Assembly (NCBI GenBank): GCA_024402755.1 | Contig: JAKSTD010000041.1 | Span: 1 to 5,407, forward strand | DNA: 5,407 bases | Origin: Alphaproteobacteria bacterium | GTDB lineage: Bacteria > Pseudomonadota > Alphaproteobacteria > Rs-D84 | Direction of reading: 5' to 3' | Shown here: piece by piece, positions 1 to 5,407 of the stretch | How the letters are laid out: each line of letters opens with the position of its first letter | Position numbering within the stretch: the first letter of the stretch is position 1 | Program-made: the position numbers and the translations under genes | Notes under the pieces: model-generated | What the model saw: only the letters and a program-made list of their open reading frames with translations | Told to the model about the DNA's origin: nothing | Databases searched by the model: none

Positions 1-768
1 ACTGATGCGTTTGCTGTTTCACACAGGGCGGCGGCAAGTACGGTTGGGATTACAAAATATTTGCCGCCATTTGCTGGCGATCTATTAATAGGTGAGATAG
101 AAAATATTTCATCTGTGATGGAAAAGCCAGAACATCCTTTTATTGCTTTTGTTGGTGGTGCAAAGGTTTCGTCAAAAATAGGTGTGCTAAAAAAACTGGT
201 GACAATCGCAGATAAAGTTGTTGTTGGGGGGGCGATGGGAACAACTTTTAATTTTGCAGATGGTTTCAAGGTTGGAAATTCCCTTTATGAACCAGATATG
301 ATAGATACTGTAACAGAGATTAAAAATTTAGCAGAGAAAAATCATTGTGAAATTTTGCTGCCGTTGGATAAAGGGGTTGGAAATACTTTTGATAAAAATG
401 CCCGGCGCGAAAATCGTGATGTTGATAAAATCAAAGACGATGATGTAATTATTGATGACGGGGATAAAACGATTGCGCGTAATCATGAAGTTTTAGAAAA
501 CGCAAAAACAGTTGTGTGGAACGGGACTTTCGGTATGGCGGAATGGGGGGCGGTTTGGGGTAAATCTTCGTTTGCATTGGCACAAGATTTGGCACACCTG
601 ACAAAAATGGGAAGAATAAAGAGCATTGTTGGTGGCGGTGAAACTGTGGCTGCAATCGATGCGTGCGGTGTGCATAAAGATATGAGTTATGTTTCAACCG
701 GTGGCGGCGCATTTCTTGAATTTATCGAAGGCAAAGAATTACCAGGGATAGCGGCATTAGAAAAATAA
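1..768 (+). CDS. pgk: Phosphoglycerate kinase, C-terminal part (5' end outside window)
   Basis: Phosphoglycerate kinase transfers phosphate from 1,3-bisphosphoglycerate to ADP in cytoplasmic glycolysis. The frame is open from base 1 and gives 255 residues to the TAA at 766-768. A full PGK is about 390-400 residues, so roughly 140 N-terminal residues lie upstream. The first codons read TDAFAVSHRAAASTVG, matching the end of the N-terminal substrate domain (DAF..AHRA.AST in the family), so the TTG at 61 is internal and not a start. The nucleotide-binding domain follows: GGAKVSSKIGVL (nt 154-189), the GGAM segment (about 226-240), WNGT (517-528), GGGETVAAID (631-660) and STGGGAFLEF near the C-terminus. 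The usual WNGP motif reads WNGT here, while the Glu a few residues later that normally contacts the nucleotide ribose is kept. The next gene on the same strand, clpP, is 78 bases away and has its own promoter candidate. No terminator hairpin is visible after the stop. The identification is very secure. Confidence 0.97.
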   Translation, partial: TDAFAVSHRAAASTVGITKYLPPFAGDLLIGEIENISSVMEKPEHPFIAFVGGAKVSSKIGVLKKLVTIADKVVVGGAMGTTFNFADGFKVGNSLYEPDMIDTVTEIKNLAEKNHCEILLPLDKGVGNTFDKNARRENRDVDKIKDDDVIIDDGDKTIARNHEVLENAKTVVWNGTFGMAEWGAVWGKSSFALAQDLAHLTKMGRIKSIVGGGETVAAIDACGVHKDMSYVSTGGGAFLEFIEGKELPGIAALEK

Positions 769-793
769 AAAATCCTGAAAATTTACACTAAAA

Positions 794-823
794 TTGGCGA
801 ATCGGGTAAATCCATGTTATAAT
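794..823 (+). promoter_or_regulatory. Candidate sigma70-type promoter for clpPX
   Basis: A perfect -10 box TATAAT lies at 818-823. An 18-base spacer separates it from TTGGCG at 794-799, a four-of-six match to the -35 consensus. Transcription would begin near 830, leaving only about 15-18 bases of leader before the clpP start codon. The -10 is strong but the -35 is imperfect. ClpPX genes are often heat-inducible in proteobacteria, but I see no convincing heat-shock sigma factor pattern here. Confidence 0.55.
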
Positions 824-833
824 TCCTGGTAAA

Positions 834-838
834 AGAGG
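834..838 (+). promoter_or_regulatory. Ribosome binding site of clpP
   Basis: AGAGG lies eight bases ahead of the ATG at 847. This supports that ATG as the clpP start, which also gives a normal ClpP N-terminus. Confidence 0.6.
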
Positions 839-846
839 TTTTTATT

Positions 847-1428
847 ATGTCGTTAGTACCTATTGTTATTGAAGAATCTCCAAAAGGCGAACGTTCTTTT
901 GATATTTATTCGCGCCTTTTGCGGGACAGAATTGTTATGGTTTCGGGACCTATTGAAACAAATATGGCGAATACCATTGTGGCACAGTTATTGTTTTTGG
1001 AATCTGAAAATCCAAATGCAGATATTTCATTGTATATTAATTCGCCTGGGGGTGAAGTGTATGCTGGGTTGGCAATAATGAATACTATGCAATATATTAA
1101 ACCAAATGTGACAACTATCGGTATGGGTGTGGTTGCATCTATGGCTTCTGTGTTGTTGGCGGCTGGTGAAAAGGGAAAACGTTTTCTTTTACCAGATGCG
1201 ACAGTTATGGTCCATCAGCCATCTTCTGGAACCCAGGGTATGATTACTGATATGGAAATTTCTGTACGCGAAGGACAAAGATTAAAAAAACTTATCACGC
1301 AAAAAATGGCTGAATTTACCGGGCGCAAGGAAAAAGAAGTTTTTGATGCGATGGAACGCGATAATTGGATGGATGCTGAGGCAGCCAAAAAATTCGGCTT
1401 GATTGATGGTATTTTGACAAGAAAATAA
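847..1428 (+). CDS. clpP: ATP-dependent Clp protease, proteolytic subunit ClpP
   Basis: ClpP forms the barrel-shaped serine protease chamber that degrades proteins unfolded by ClpX or ClpA in the cytoplasm. The 193-residue product has the normal length of a mature ClpP. The catalytic triad can be read directly: Ser98 in GVVASMAS (codon at 1138-1140), His123 in VMVHQP and Asp172 in ERDNWM. These match the spacing of E. coli Ser97, His122 and Asp171. The substrate-binding strand with [14 protein letters not shown] is at residues 64-77, and the handle-region helix follows His123. The N-terminus [10 protein letters not shown] resembles the processed axial-loop segment of other ClpPs, so little or no propeptide is expected. 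The residue two before the catalytic Ser is Val where most family members have Ala, a mild oddity. clpX follows after ten bases, which makes a clpP-clpX operon almost certain. Confidence 0.97.
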   Translation: MSLVPIVIEESPKGERSFDIYSRLLRDRIVMVSGPIETNMANTIVAQLLFLESENPNADISLYINSPGGEVYAGLAIMNTMQYIKPNVTTIGMGVVASMASVLLAAGEKGKRFLLPDATVMVHQPSSGTQGMITDMEISVREGQRLKKLITQKMAEFTGRKEKEVFDAMERDNWMDAEAAKKFGLIDGILTRK

Positions 1429-1438
1429 GGTTTATAAA

Positions 1439-2704
1439 ATGAGCGACGATAAAACACAAGATACAACACCGGAAAACGCGCAACAGTTTTGCAGTTTTTG
1501 TGGCAAATCTGTTTATGAAGTAAAAAAATTGGTCAGTGGTCGTGGTGTTTGTATTTGTGATGAATGTATAAATTTGTGTAATGATATTATGGCTGATGAT
1601 AAGCAGGTGCAGATGACAAAGGAATCTGTGTCTTTGCCAACACCATCGCAAATTTATAAATTTTTAAATGATTATGTTATCGGGCAAGATAGTGCAAAAA
1701 GAACTTTGTCTGTGGCGGTTTATAATCACTATAAAAGAAACAGTGCGGCGATTGCATCCAATGTTGAAATTCAAAAGTCAAATATTTTGATGATTGGGTC
1801 AACTGGCACAGGTAAAACTTTGTTTGCGCAAACCCTGGCGCGCGTTTTAGATGTTCCTTTTGCGATTGCTGATGCGACTACTTTGACCGAAGCAGGTTAT
1901 GTCGGTGACGATGTAGAATCTGTGCTGACGCGTTTGTTGCAAAATGCAAATTTTGATGTAGAGCGCGCACAACGAGGAATTATCTATATTGATGAAATTG
2001 ATAAAATTTCACGTAAATCTGAAAATCCATCACTGACACGCGATGTTTCTGGCGAAGGTGTTCAGCAAGCATTGTTAACATTAATCGAAGGAACTGTTGC
2101 GAATGTTCCGGCTGGTGGTGGCGGAAGAAAGCATCCAGGTGAAACGACTGTGCAACTGGATACCAGCAAGATTTTGTTTATCTGTGGTGGCGCGTTTGAT
2201 GGATTGAATAAAATTATTGCTTCGCGGACATCTGCACGTGCAGGTATCGGTTTCGGGGCAGAAGTTTCAGACAAGGCAACGCGTGAAGACAAAGACAGAT
2301 TAAGTGATGTTCAATCAAGTGATTTGGTAAAATTTGGAATTATACCAGAACTGATTGGTCGTTTGCCGATTGTTACAACGTTGCAACCGTTGGATGAATC
2401 TGCATTGGTAAAGATTTTAACAGAACCAAAAAATGCGATTGTGAAACAATATTCTGCGATGTTGGAAATGGACGGAATAAAATTAAACATCACCAAAGAT
2501 GGTTTGCAAGCCATTGCAAAATTAGCGGTGGAAAGAAAAACTGGGGCGCGTGGATTGCGTTCAATTCTGGAAAAGATTTTATTGCAACCGATGTTCGATG
2601 CACCCGATAAAACTGATTTAAAAGAAATCGTGATTGATGCGGATGTTGTGAACGGTAAAAAAGCGCCGGTGGAAATATACACAGAAACCAAGAAAGCAGC
2701 ATAA
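1439..2704 (+). CDS. clpX: ATP-dependent Clp protease, ATP-binding unfoldase subunit ClpX
   Basis: ClpX is the hexameric AAA+ unfoldase that recognises tagged substrates, unfolds them and threads them into ClpP. The 421-residue product has normal family length. An N-terminal C4 zinc domain holds C18, C21, C40 and C43. The AAA+ core shows Walker A GSTGTGKT (119-127 region, K126, T127), the pore-1 loop GYVGDDVE (Y154), Walker B IIYIDEID (D185, E186), the RKH pore loop (230-232), the arginine finger in PELIGRLP (R308) and the sensor-2 arginine in GARGLRS (R371). The IGF tripeptide that docks into ClpP pockets is at 270-272, so this ClpX is built to work with the adjacent ClpP. The start ATG lies ten bases after the clpP stop, with an AAGG Shine-Dalgarno element overlapping that stop. 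Walker A carries Ser where Pro is usual, which should be tolerated. The gene ends one base from the stop of the convergent gene. No lon gene follows, unlike many alphaproteobacteria. Confidence 0.98.
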   Translation: MSDDKTQDTTPENAQQFCSFCGKSVYEVKKLVSGRGVCICDECINLCNDIMADDKQVQMTKESVSLPTPSQIYKFLNDYVIGQDSAKRTLSVAVYNHYKRNSAAIASNVEIQKSNILMIGSTGTGKTLFAQTLARVLDVPFAIADATTLTEAGYVGDDVESVLTRLLQNANFDVERAQRGIIYIDEIDKISRKSENPSLTRDVSGEGVQQALLTLIEGTVANVPAGGGGRKHPGETTVQLDTSKILFICGGAFDGLNKIIASRTSARAGIGFGAEVSDKATREDKDRLSDVQSSDLVKFGIIPELIGRLPIVTTLQPLDESALVKILTEPKNAIVKQYSAMLEMDGIKLNITKDGLQAIAKLAVERKTGARGLRSILEKILLQPMFDAPDKTDLKEIVIDADVVNGKKAPVEIYTETKKAA

Positions 2705-2705
2705 T

Positions 2706-4994
2706 TTATTCTGTTGATTCTTTGCAATATCCCCATAATTTATTTGCACCAGTTGCGACATAGAAATCTTTGAATAATACATCGCCTGTGACATCGTGAT
2801 AGCCGTTGTTGTTGTCATCTTGCCATACTGAATCAACCCATATGCCGTTCATATCATTACATTCTTTTGCCAACATTGGTATCAAAGATGTTCGTATAGA
2901 TTGTGCGATTTTATCTACCTGGGCCAATAAAGATTGTGATAAAACATTTGATGTATCAGAAGTGCGTGTGCAATTTTGCAGGGCGTATATAACCAGTTGT
3001 TGATATAAACTGCCCACATAATATTGACCGCATGATTCATATAAGTTGCTGTCTATGTTGACCGGGGGTTTCTGTTTCCCAGAACAAATACATTGATCTG
3101 GGCAGATACGACATTCTGTGGCAGCAGTTTCATTGAAACAATAATTGTTTCGTCCATCGCAGTCAGTATTACCGTTTTTGGCATATAAATAATATCCAAC
3201 CTTGCAACTGGTGTATTTTTTTCGCAGGTCTTTACACATACCGATATAGTCCAAATAAGTTTGCGGTATTGTTTGTGTAGTTATAATATCTGAACGCGAA
3301 AAAGGATTTACCAATGTTGTATTACATAATTTTGTGCCAGCATAATAAGATTCCCCAGGTGCATATTTACGACAGCCGTATGGATATTCGTGTAAAGAAT
3401 CGCTGTTTGGGACCGCGCATATAGATTTAGCAAAATTCGCCAATAATGTTGGGCAAGATTGTTCGATTGTTAAATCTGTGATTCCAGTCATGGTGGCAAT
3501 CAATATATTTAAACCTTCGGAACCGCCACCGTATAAATTACTGCAAGTGTTTAATTTGTCAGCGCACATTTCTTCGGATAATTCCAAAGCACTTACAAAA
3601 ATCATTTGTGAAGAATCATCGGTAAAGTTTGTCAAAGAATCAGATTGTTTTAAATAACATTGATTAACCACTTGTAAACATTCGTTTTTAACAGTCGCCA
3701 CGCGTTTTTGTTGTCCCTGGTAAATTTCGACAATCGCCTGGCGCAAAAATTCGTTCCATACATAATCAGCATTATCACGACACAAATCTAAATCTTTTTC
3801 TGCGAAAGTTTTTTTGTTATTCAACATATTTATAAAACCGGCATTTTTATTGTTTTTTAAAATATCGCCAGACAAAGAAAGTTGATTTTCAATTTGATAA
3901 AAGTCCGGAGAATAAATTGCTTCGCCTGTTGTTACATTTAAATATTTCCCGGAAAAATCCAGACAATGTATGTAATCATCACCACACACAGCATCATTAG
4001 TAATGCTTTTGCGGACACTTGCAATACAGTTGTTCACATCCAGCGAATTGTGGGCATCGTAATTTTCTAGACGCGCATCTTGCATTTTATGTCGTGTTGA
4101 ACGTATAGAAGCATTTGCAGCCACCATCTGTTTATCAAGATTGTTTTGCAATATCGAACAATCATTTTCGATATACATACCGTATGCAGTTGATACCATC
4201 CGCAAATCTGGTTCACTGCAATATTCTTTCATCAAATCATTGCATTGAGTATTAACAGCATTAAACAAAGATTCGCCGGTTAAATTGGCAATATTTGTTC
4301 CGCCAATTAAGTGTGTAGTGTTCCATATAGCCCGAATATCACCGGCAATATCCAGTGTCCCAGCGGTTGACAATGATTTTTGTTTTGTGTTTTGTAACAC
4401 AGCGCCGATGCTGTTTAGGTTTTTTGCACTATCTGATTTGTCGTTTCTTATGGACGATTCGCCAGATGTCGCGGTTGCCATTGCTTTGACCTCTGCCGCG
4501 GTTTTAGAAATTGCATCTATGTTCAATGCTTCGAAATCGTTCAAACTGTCTGCGGTTTGAGATAATTTTTTTTCTTGGGCTTGGATATTGCCCAATTTAG
4601 AAGAGCAAATACAACGGCGATAGTTTTCATTTAATGTTGCACAAAATTGATCCATACACGAAAAATAAGCATCACGACAAGAATTATAATTTGAATCAAA
4701 TGTTTTTGTCACGACAGTTGTCGCCGCGCGAGATGTTCGTGTTGGTTTTGTGTAACGTGTGGTATTTGTCCGCTGAGTCGCAGCCCGATTAACCACAGTT
4801 TTATTCGTTGCACGACGCGTTGTTGTTTGTTGGTTTGATGTGTTGCGTGCAGAAACTGTTCTGTTTTGTGTAGAACGAGAAACTGTTTCGTTCCTGGGGG
4901 TTTGACGTGATACTGAGTTTTGATTACGTTCAACAGCATCGGCATTACCGATGCACAAAGACAGTGCGATTAAAATAAATAAAACCTTTCTCAT
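2706..4994 (-). CDS. Large exported cysteine-rich protein of unknown function
   Basis: I do not recognise a family for this 762-residue protein. A Sec signal peptide is clear: MRK, a hydrophobic stretch at about 4-16, then ADA before a predicted cut near residue 20/21. Residues 21-96 are a low-complexity, basic Thr/Asn/Ser/Arg-rich stretch with TVSR/TVSA-type repeats. Next is a Cys cluster (C106, C113, C118, C128, C130), then a largely Cys-free, probably helical segment at about 131-250. The rest has scattered Cys pairs, a dense module at 597-637 opening with SCKVGYYL and closing with four cysteines in ten residues, and an Asp/Asn loop at 726-734. The mature part has 32 cysteines, an even number that suits disulfide bonding outside the cytoplasm. 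Five pairs have C-x6-C spacing. No second membrane segment, sortase motif or recognised catalytic motif is visible. An in-frame stop two codons upstream of the ATG (4992-4994), plus the signal peptide, fix the start. Surface attachment, adhesion or envelope structure are guesses only. Confidence 0.9.
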   Translation of the reverse strand: MRKVLFILIALSLCIGNADAVERNQNSVSRQTPRNETVSRSTQNRTVSARNTSNQQTTTRRATNKTVVNRAATQRTNTTRYTKPTRTSRAATTVVTKTFDSNYNSCRDAYFSCMDQFCATLNENYRRCICSSKLGNIQAQEKKLSQTADSLNDFEALNIDAISKTAAEVKAMATATSGESSIRNDKSDSAKNLNSIGAVLQNTKQKSLSTAGTLDIAGDIRAIWNTTHLIGGTNIANLTGESLFNAVNTQCNDLMKEYCSEPDLRMVSTAYGMYIENDCSILQNNLDKQMVAANASIRSTRHKMQDARLENYDAHNSLDVNNCIASVRKSITNDAVCGDDYIHCLDFSGKYLNVTTGEAIYSPDFYQIENQLSLSGDILKNNKNAGFINMLNNKKTFAEKDLDLCRDNADYVWNEFLRQAIVEIYQGQQKRVATVKNECLQVVNQCYLKQSDSLTNFTDDSSQMIFVSALELSEEMCADKLNTCSNLYGGGSEGLNILIATMTGITDLTIEQSCPTLLANFAKSICAVPNSDSLHEYPYGCRKYAPGESYYAGTKLCNTTLVNPFSRSDIITTQTIPQTYLDYIGMCKDLRKKYTSCKVGYYLYAKNGNTDCDGRNNYCFNETAATECRICPDQCICSGKQKPPVNIDSNLYESCGQYYVGSLYQQLVIYALQNCTRTSDTSNVLSQSLLAQVDKIAQSIRTSLIPMLAKECNDMNGIWVDSVWQDDNNNGYHDVTGDVLFKDFYVATGANKLWGYCKESTE
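4935..4994 (-). other. Signal peptide of the Cys-rich protein
   Basis: Residues 1-20 have a positively charged start (MRK), a hydrophobic core VLFILIALSL and an A-D-A end that suits signal peptidase I. The Cys at 14 is preceded by Leu-Ser-Leu, which is a poor lipobox because the residue just before the Cys is not Gly, Ala or Ser. Type I export is therefore favoured over a lipoprotein. Confidence 0.8.
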
Positions 4995-5010
4995 CCTTTA
5001 CTTCTTAATA

Positions 5011-5040
5011 ATAATAACAAAAATAAAATATTTTAAGCAA
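5011..5040 (-). promoter_or_regulatory. Weak candidate promoter for the Cys-rich protein gene
   Basis: On the minus strand, TTGCTT (5040-5035) is followed after 18 bases by TATTAT (5016-5011). These are four-of-six and five-of-six matches to the sigma70 boxes. The leader to the ATG would be only about ten bases. The stretch is so AT-rich that chance matches are likely. Translation signals nearby are AAGAAG and AAAGG directly before the ATG. Confidence 0.35.
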
Positions 5041-5062
5041 GGGGTTTTATCAAAAATTTAAT

Positions 5063-5097
5063 TTCTCCCCCTTGTGGGGGAGTGCCGGCGAAGCACC
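5063..5097 (+). repeat. Repeat unit 1 (decayed, lacks the 3' arm)
   Basis: The first hairpin is intact: CTCCCCC (5065-5071), loop TTGT, GGGGGAG (5076-5082). In the second stem only the two pairs nearest the GAA loop remain, although GTGC (5082-5085) and GCAC (5093-5096) can pair instead. The G-rich 3' arm is absent. Confidence 0.75.
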
Positions 5098-5105
5098 ATA
5101 ATTAA

Positions 5106-5150
5106 TTCTCCCCCCTGTGGGGGAGTACCGACGAAGTCGGGGAGGGGGGT
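5106..5150 (+). repeat. Repeat unit 2 (complete)
   Basis: Hairpin one pairs CTCCCCC(C) (5108-5115) with GGGGGAG (5119-5125) around TGT. Hairpin two pairs CCGAC (5128-5132) with GTCGG (5136-5140) around GAA. The 3' arm GGAGGGGGG is at 5141-5149 and could alternatively pair with the 5' C-rich arm. Confidence 0.85.
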
Positions 5151-5152
5151 GA

Positions 5153-5198
5153 ACCCTCCCCACCGCAATGCGGTCCCCCCCTCCGGTGGAGGGGAATT
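5153..5198 (-). repeat. Repeat unit 3 (complete, inverted)
   Basis: On the minus strand, hairpin one pairs CCCCTCC with GGAGGGG (+ strand 5178-5184 and 5188-5194). Hairpin two is ACCGC (5162-5166) with GCGGT (5170-5174). The G-rich arm is the complement of CCCTCCCC (5154-5161). It lies tail-to-tail with unit 2, three bases away. Confidence 0.8.
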
Positions 5199-5219
5199 CG
5201 CACTCGTCGCGGACTAACA

Positions 5220-5263
5220 TTCTCCCCCTGTGGGGGAGGGAACCACGAAGTGGTGAGGGGGGT
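5220..5263 (+). repeat. Repeat unit 4 (complete)
   Basis: Hairpin one pairs CTCCCCC (5222-5228) with GGGGGAG (5232-5238) around TGT. Hairpin two pairs ACCAC (5242-5246) with GTGGT (5250-5254) around GAA. The arm GAGGGGGG is at 5255-5262, followed by TAAAAAAA. It ends about ten bases before the -35 region of the downstream promoter. Confidence 0.85.
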
Positions 5264-5273
5264 AAAAAAACAC

Positions 5274-5302
5274 TTTTCATAAAAATTAAAATATGGTATA
5301 AT
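5274..5302 (+). promoter_or_regulatory. Extended -10 promoter for the gene at 5339
   Basis: TATAAT at 5297-5302 is perfect and carries the TG of an extended -10 (T5294, G5295). TTTTCA at 5274-5279 is a four-of-six -35 match with a 17-base spacer. Transcription would start near 5309, giving a leader of about 30 bases. Confidence 0.7.
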
Positions 5303-5325
5303 ATTCACATTGAATTTACATAAGA

Positions 5326-5332
5326 AAGGAGG
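5326..5332 (+). promoter_or_regulatory. Perfect Shine-Dalgarno sequence
   Basis: AAGGAGG lies six bases ahead of the ATG at 5339. It is a full-length match to the 16S rRNA anti-Shine-Dalgarno sequence and much stronger than the sites of clpP, clpX or the Cys-rich gene. It fixes the start of the last gene. Confidence 0.85.
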
Positions 5333-5338
5333 AAAATT

Positions 5339-5407
5339 ATGTTTAATATATTGACAAAAGTTGACAAATCGGCTGAAACCCGCAGACAAGGAGTAGATTT
5401 TACGAGA
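5339..5407 (+). CDS. Start of an unidentified gene (3' end outside window)
   Basis: Twenty-three codons are visible before the window ends, beginning MFNILTKVDK and including the charged stretch SAETRRQG. The frame stays open to the last base. I do not recognise the product. The visible N-terminus is polar and has no signal peptide, so a cytoplasmic start is likely. An extended -10 promoter and a perfect Shine-Dalgarno sequence suggest a well-expressed gene. It is divergent from the Cys-rich protein gene, with the repeat cluster between them. That the frame is a real gene rests on these expression signals rather than on homology. Confidence 0.75.
   Translation, partial: MFNILTKVDKSAETRRQGVDFTR

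Larger units (their letters stand above)
5063..5263. repeat. Cluster of four GC-rich double-hairpin intergenic repeats
   Basis: This stretch fills most of the gene-free interval 4995-5338 and stands out as G+C-rich against AT-rich flanks. It holds three copies on the + strand (5063-5097, 5106-5150, 5220-5263) and one on the - strand (5153-5198). A full unit reads TTCTCCCCC, a short TGT-like loop, GGGGGAG, then a second five-base-pair stem with a three-base loop, then a G-rich arm GAGGGGGG. Organisation and size resemble known palindromic intergenic repeats such as the rhizobial RIME elements, but I claim no homology. The cluster lies between two divergent genes, so it is not downstream of any gene and is unlikely to be a terminator for either. 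Confidence 0.9.

Noticed and set aside
61..63. TTG as a possible start of a short PGK
   Set aside because: The frame is open upstream to base 1 and encodes conserved PGK sequence (TDAFAVSHRA), so the codon is internal.
769..793. Terminator after pgk
   Set aside because: The stretch is AT-rich but has no stem with adequate pairing, so read-through into clpPX cannot be excluded.
449..1651. Minus-strand open frames opposite pgk, clpP and clpX
   Set aside because: They lie antisense to secure genes, have no protein-like composition or start signals, and are explained by the coding of the opposite strand.
4944..4955. Lipobox making the Cys-rich protein a lipoprotein at Cys14
   Set aside because: The residues before the Cys are Leu-Ser-Leu. 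The position just before the Cys should be Gly, Ala or Ser, and a good signal peptidase I site follows.
5119..5262. G-quadruplexes in the G-runs of the repeats
   Set aside because: G-runs are matched by nearby C-runs that form perfect hairpins, and loops between usable G-runs are long, so duplex stems explain them better.
5063..5263. CRISPR array
   Set aside because: Units are self-complementary, occur in both orientations and lack uniform spacers. No cas gene is present.
5220..5270. Rho-independent terminator formed by repeat unit 4
   Set aside because: The hairpins are followed by TAAAAAAA on the + strand, not a T run. On the minus strand the T run precedes the hairpins. No gene ends here on either strand.
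5050..5389. Minus-strand open frames of 76 and 95 codons across the repeat cluster
   Set aside because: Their Pro/Arg/Gly-rich translations simply reflect the GC-rich palindromes, and one also runs across the promoter and start of the gene at 5339. No ribosome binding site or protein-like composition supports them.

Overview
The window is AT-rich, protein-coding bacterial DNA. The ClpP and ClpX sequences, the PGK C-terminus, and the general character of the window (low GC, a large Cys-rich exported protein, GC-rich palindromic intergenic repeats) suggest an uncultured, probably host-associated alphaproteobacterium. That placement is inference from protein flavour, not a phylogenetic result.

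Layout from left to right: (1) 1-768, + strand, the C-terminal two thirds of phosphoglycerate kinase (pgk), cut by the window edge. (2) A 78-base gap with a sigma70-like promoter just ahead of clpP. (3) 847-1428 clpP and 1439-2704 clpX, + strand, ten bases apart and probably one operon encoding the ClpXP protease. (4) 2706-4994, - strand, a 762-residue exported protein with 32 cysteines after its signal peptide and no family I recognise. Its stop lies one base from the clpX stop, so the two genes converge with no terminator between them. (5) 4995-5338, a gene-free divergent region holding four copies of a GC-rich double-hairpin repeat, flanked by a promoter on each side. (6) 5339 to the window end, + strand, the first 23 codons of an unidentified gene with an extended -10 promoter and a perfect Shine-Dalgarno sequence.

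How the genes work together: ClpX recognises and unfolds substrates and feeds them into the ClpP chamber, and all key residues of both are present. Pgk is a glycolytic housekeeping enzyme with no evident functional tie to its neighbours. The Cys-rich protein probably folds outside the cytoplasm with many disulfides.

The two parts most worth a second look are the Cys-rich protein (five recurring C-x6-C pairs, a receptor-like Cys module and a candidate calcium loop) and the repeat cluster, whose second stem keeps pairing while its sequence changes. I see no RNA genes, CRISPR array, transposase or phage genes.
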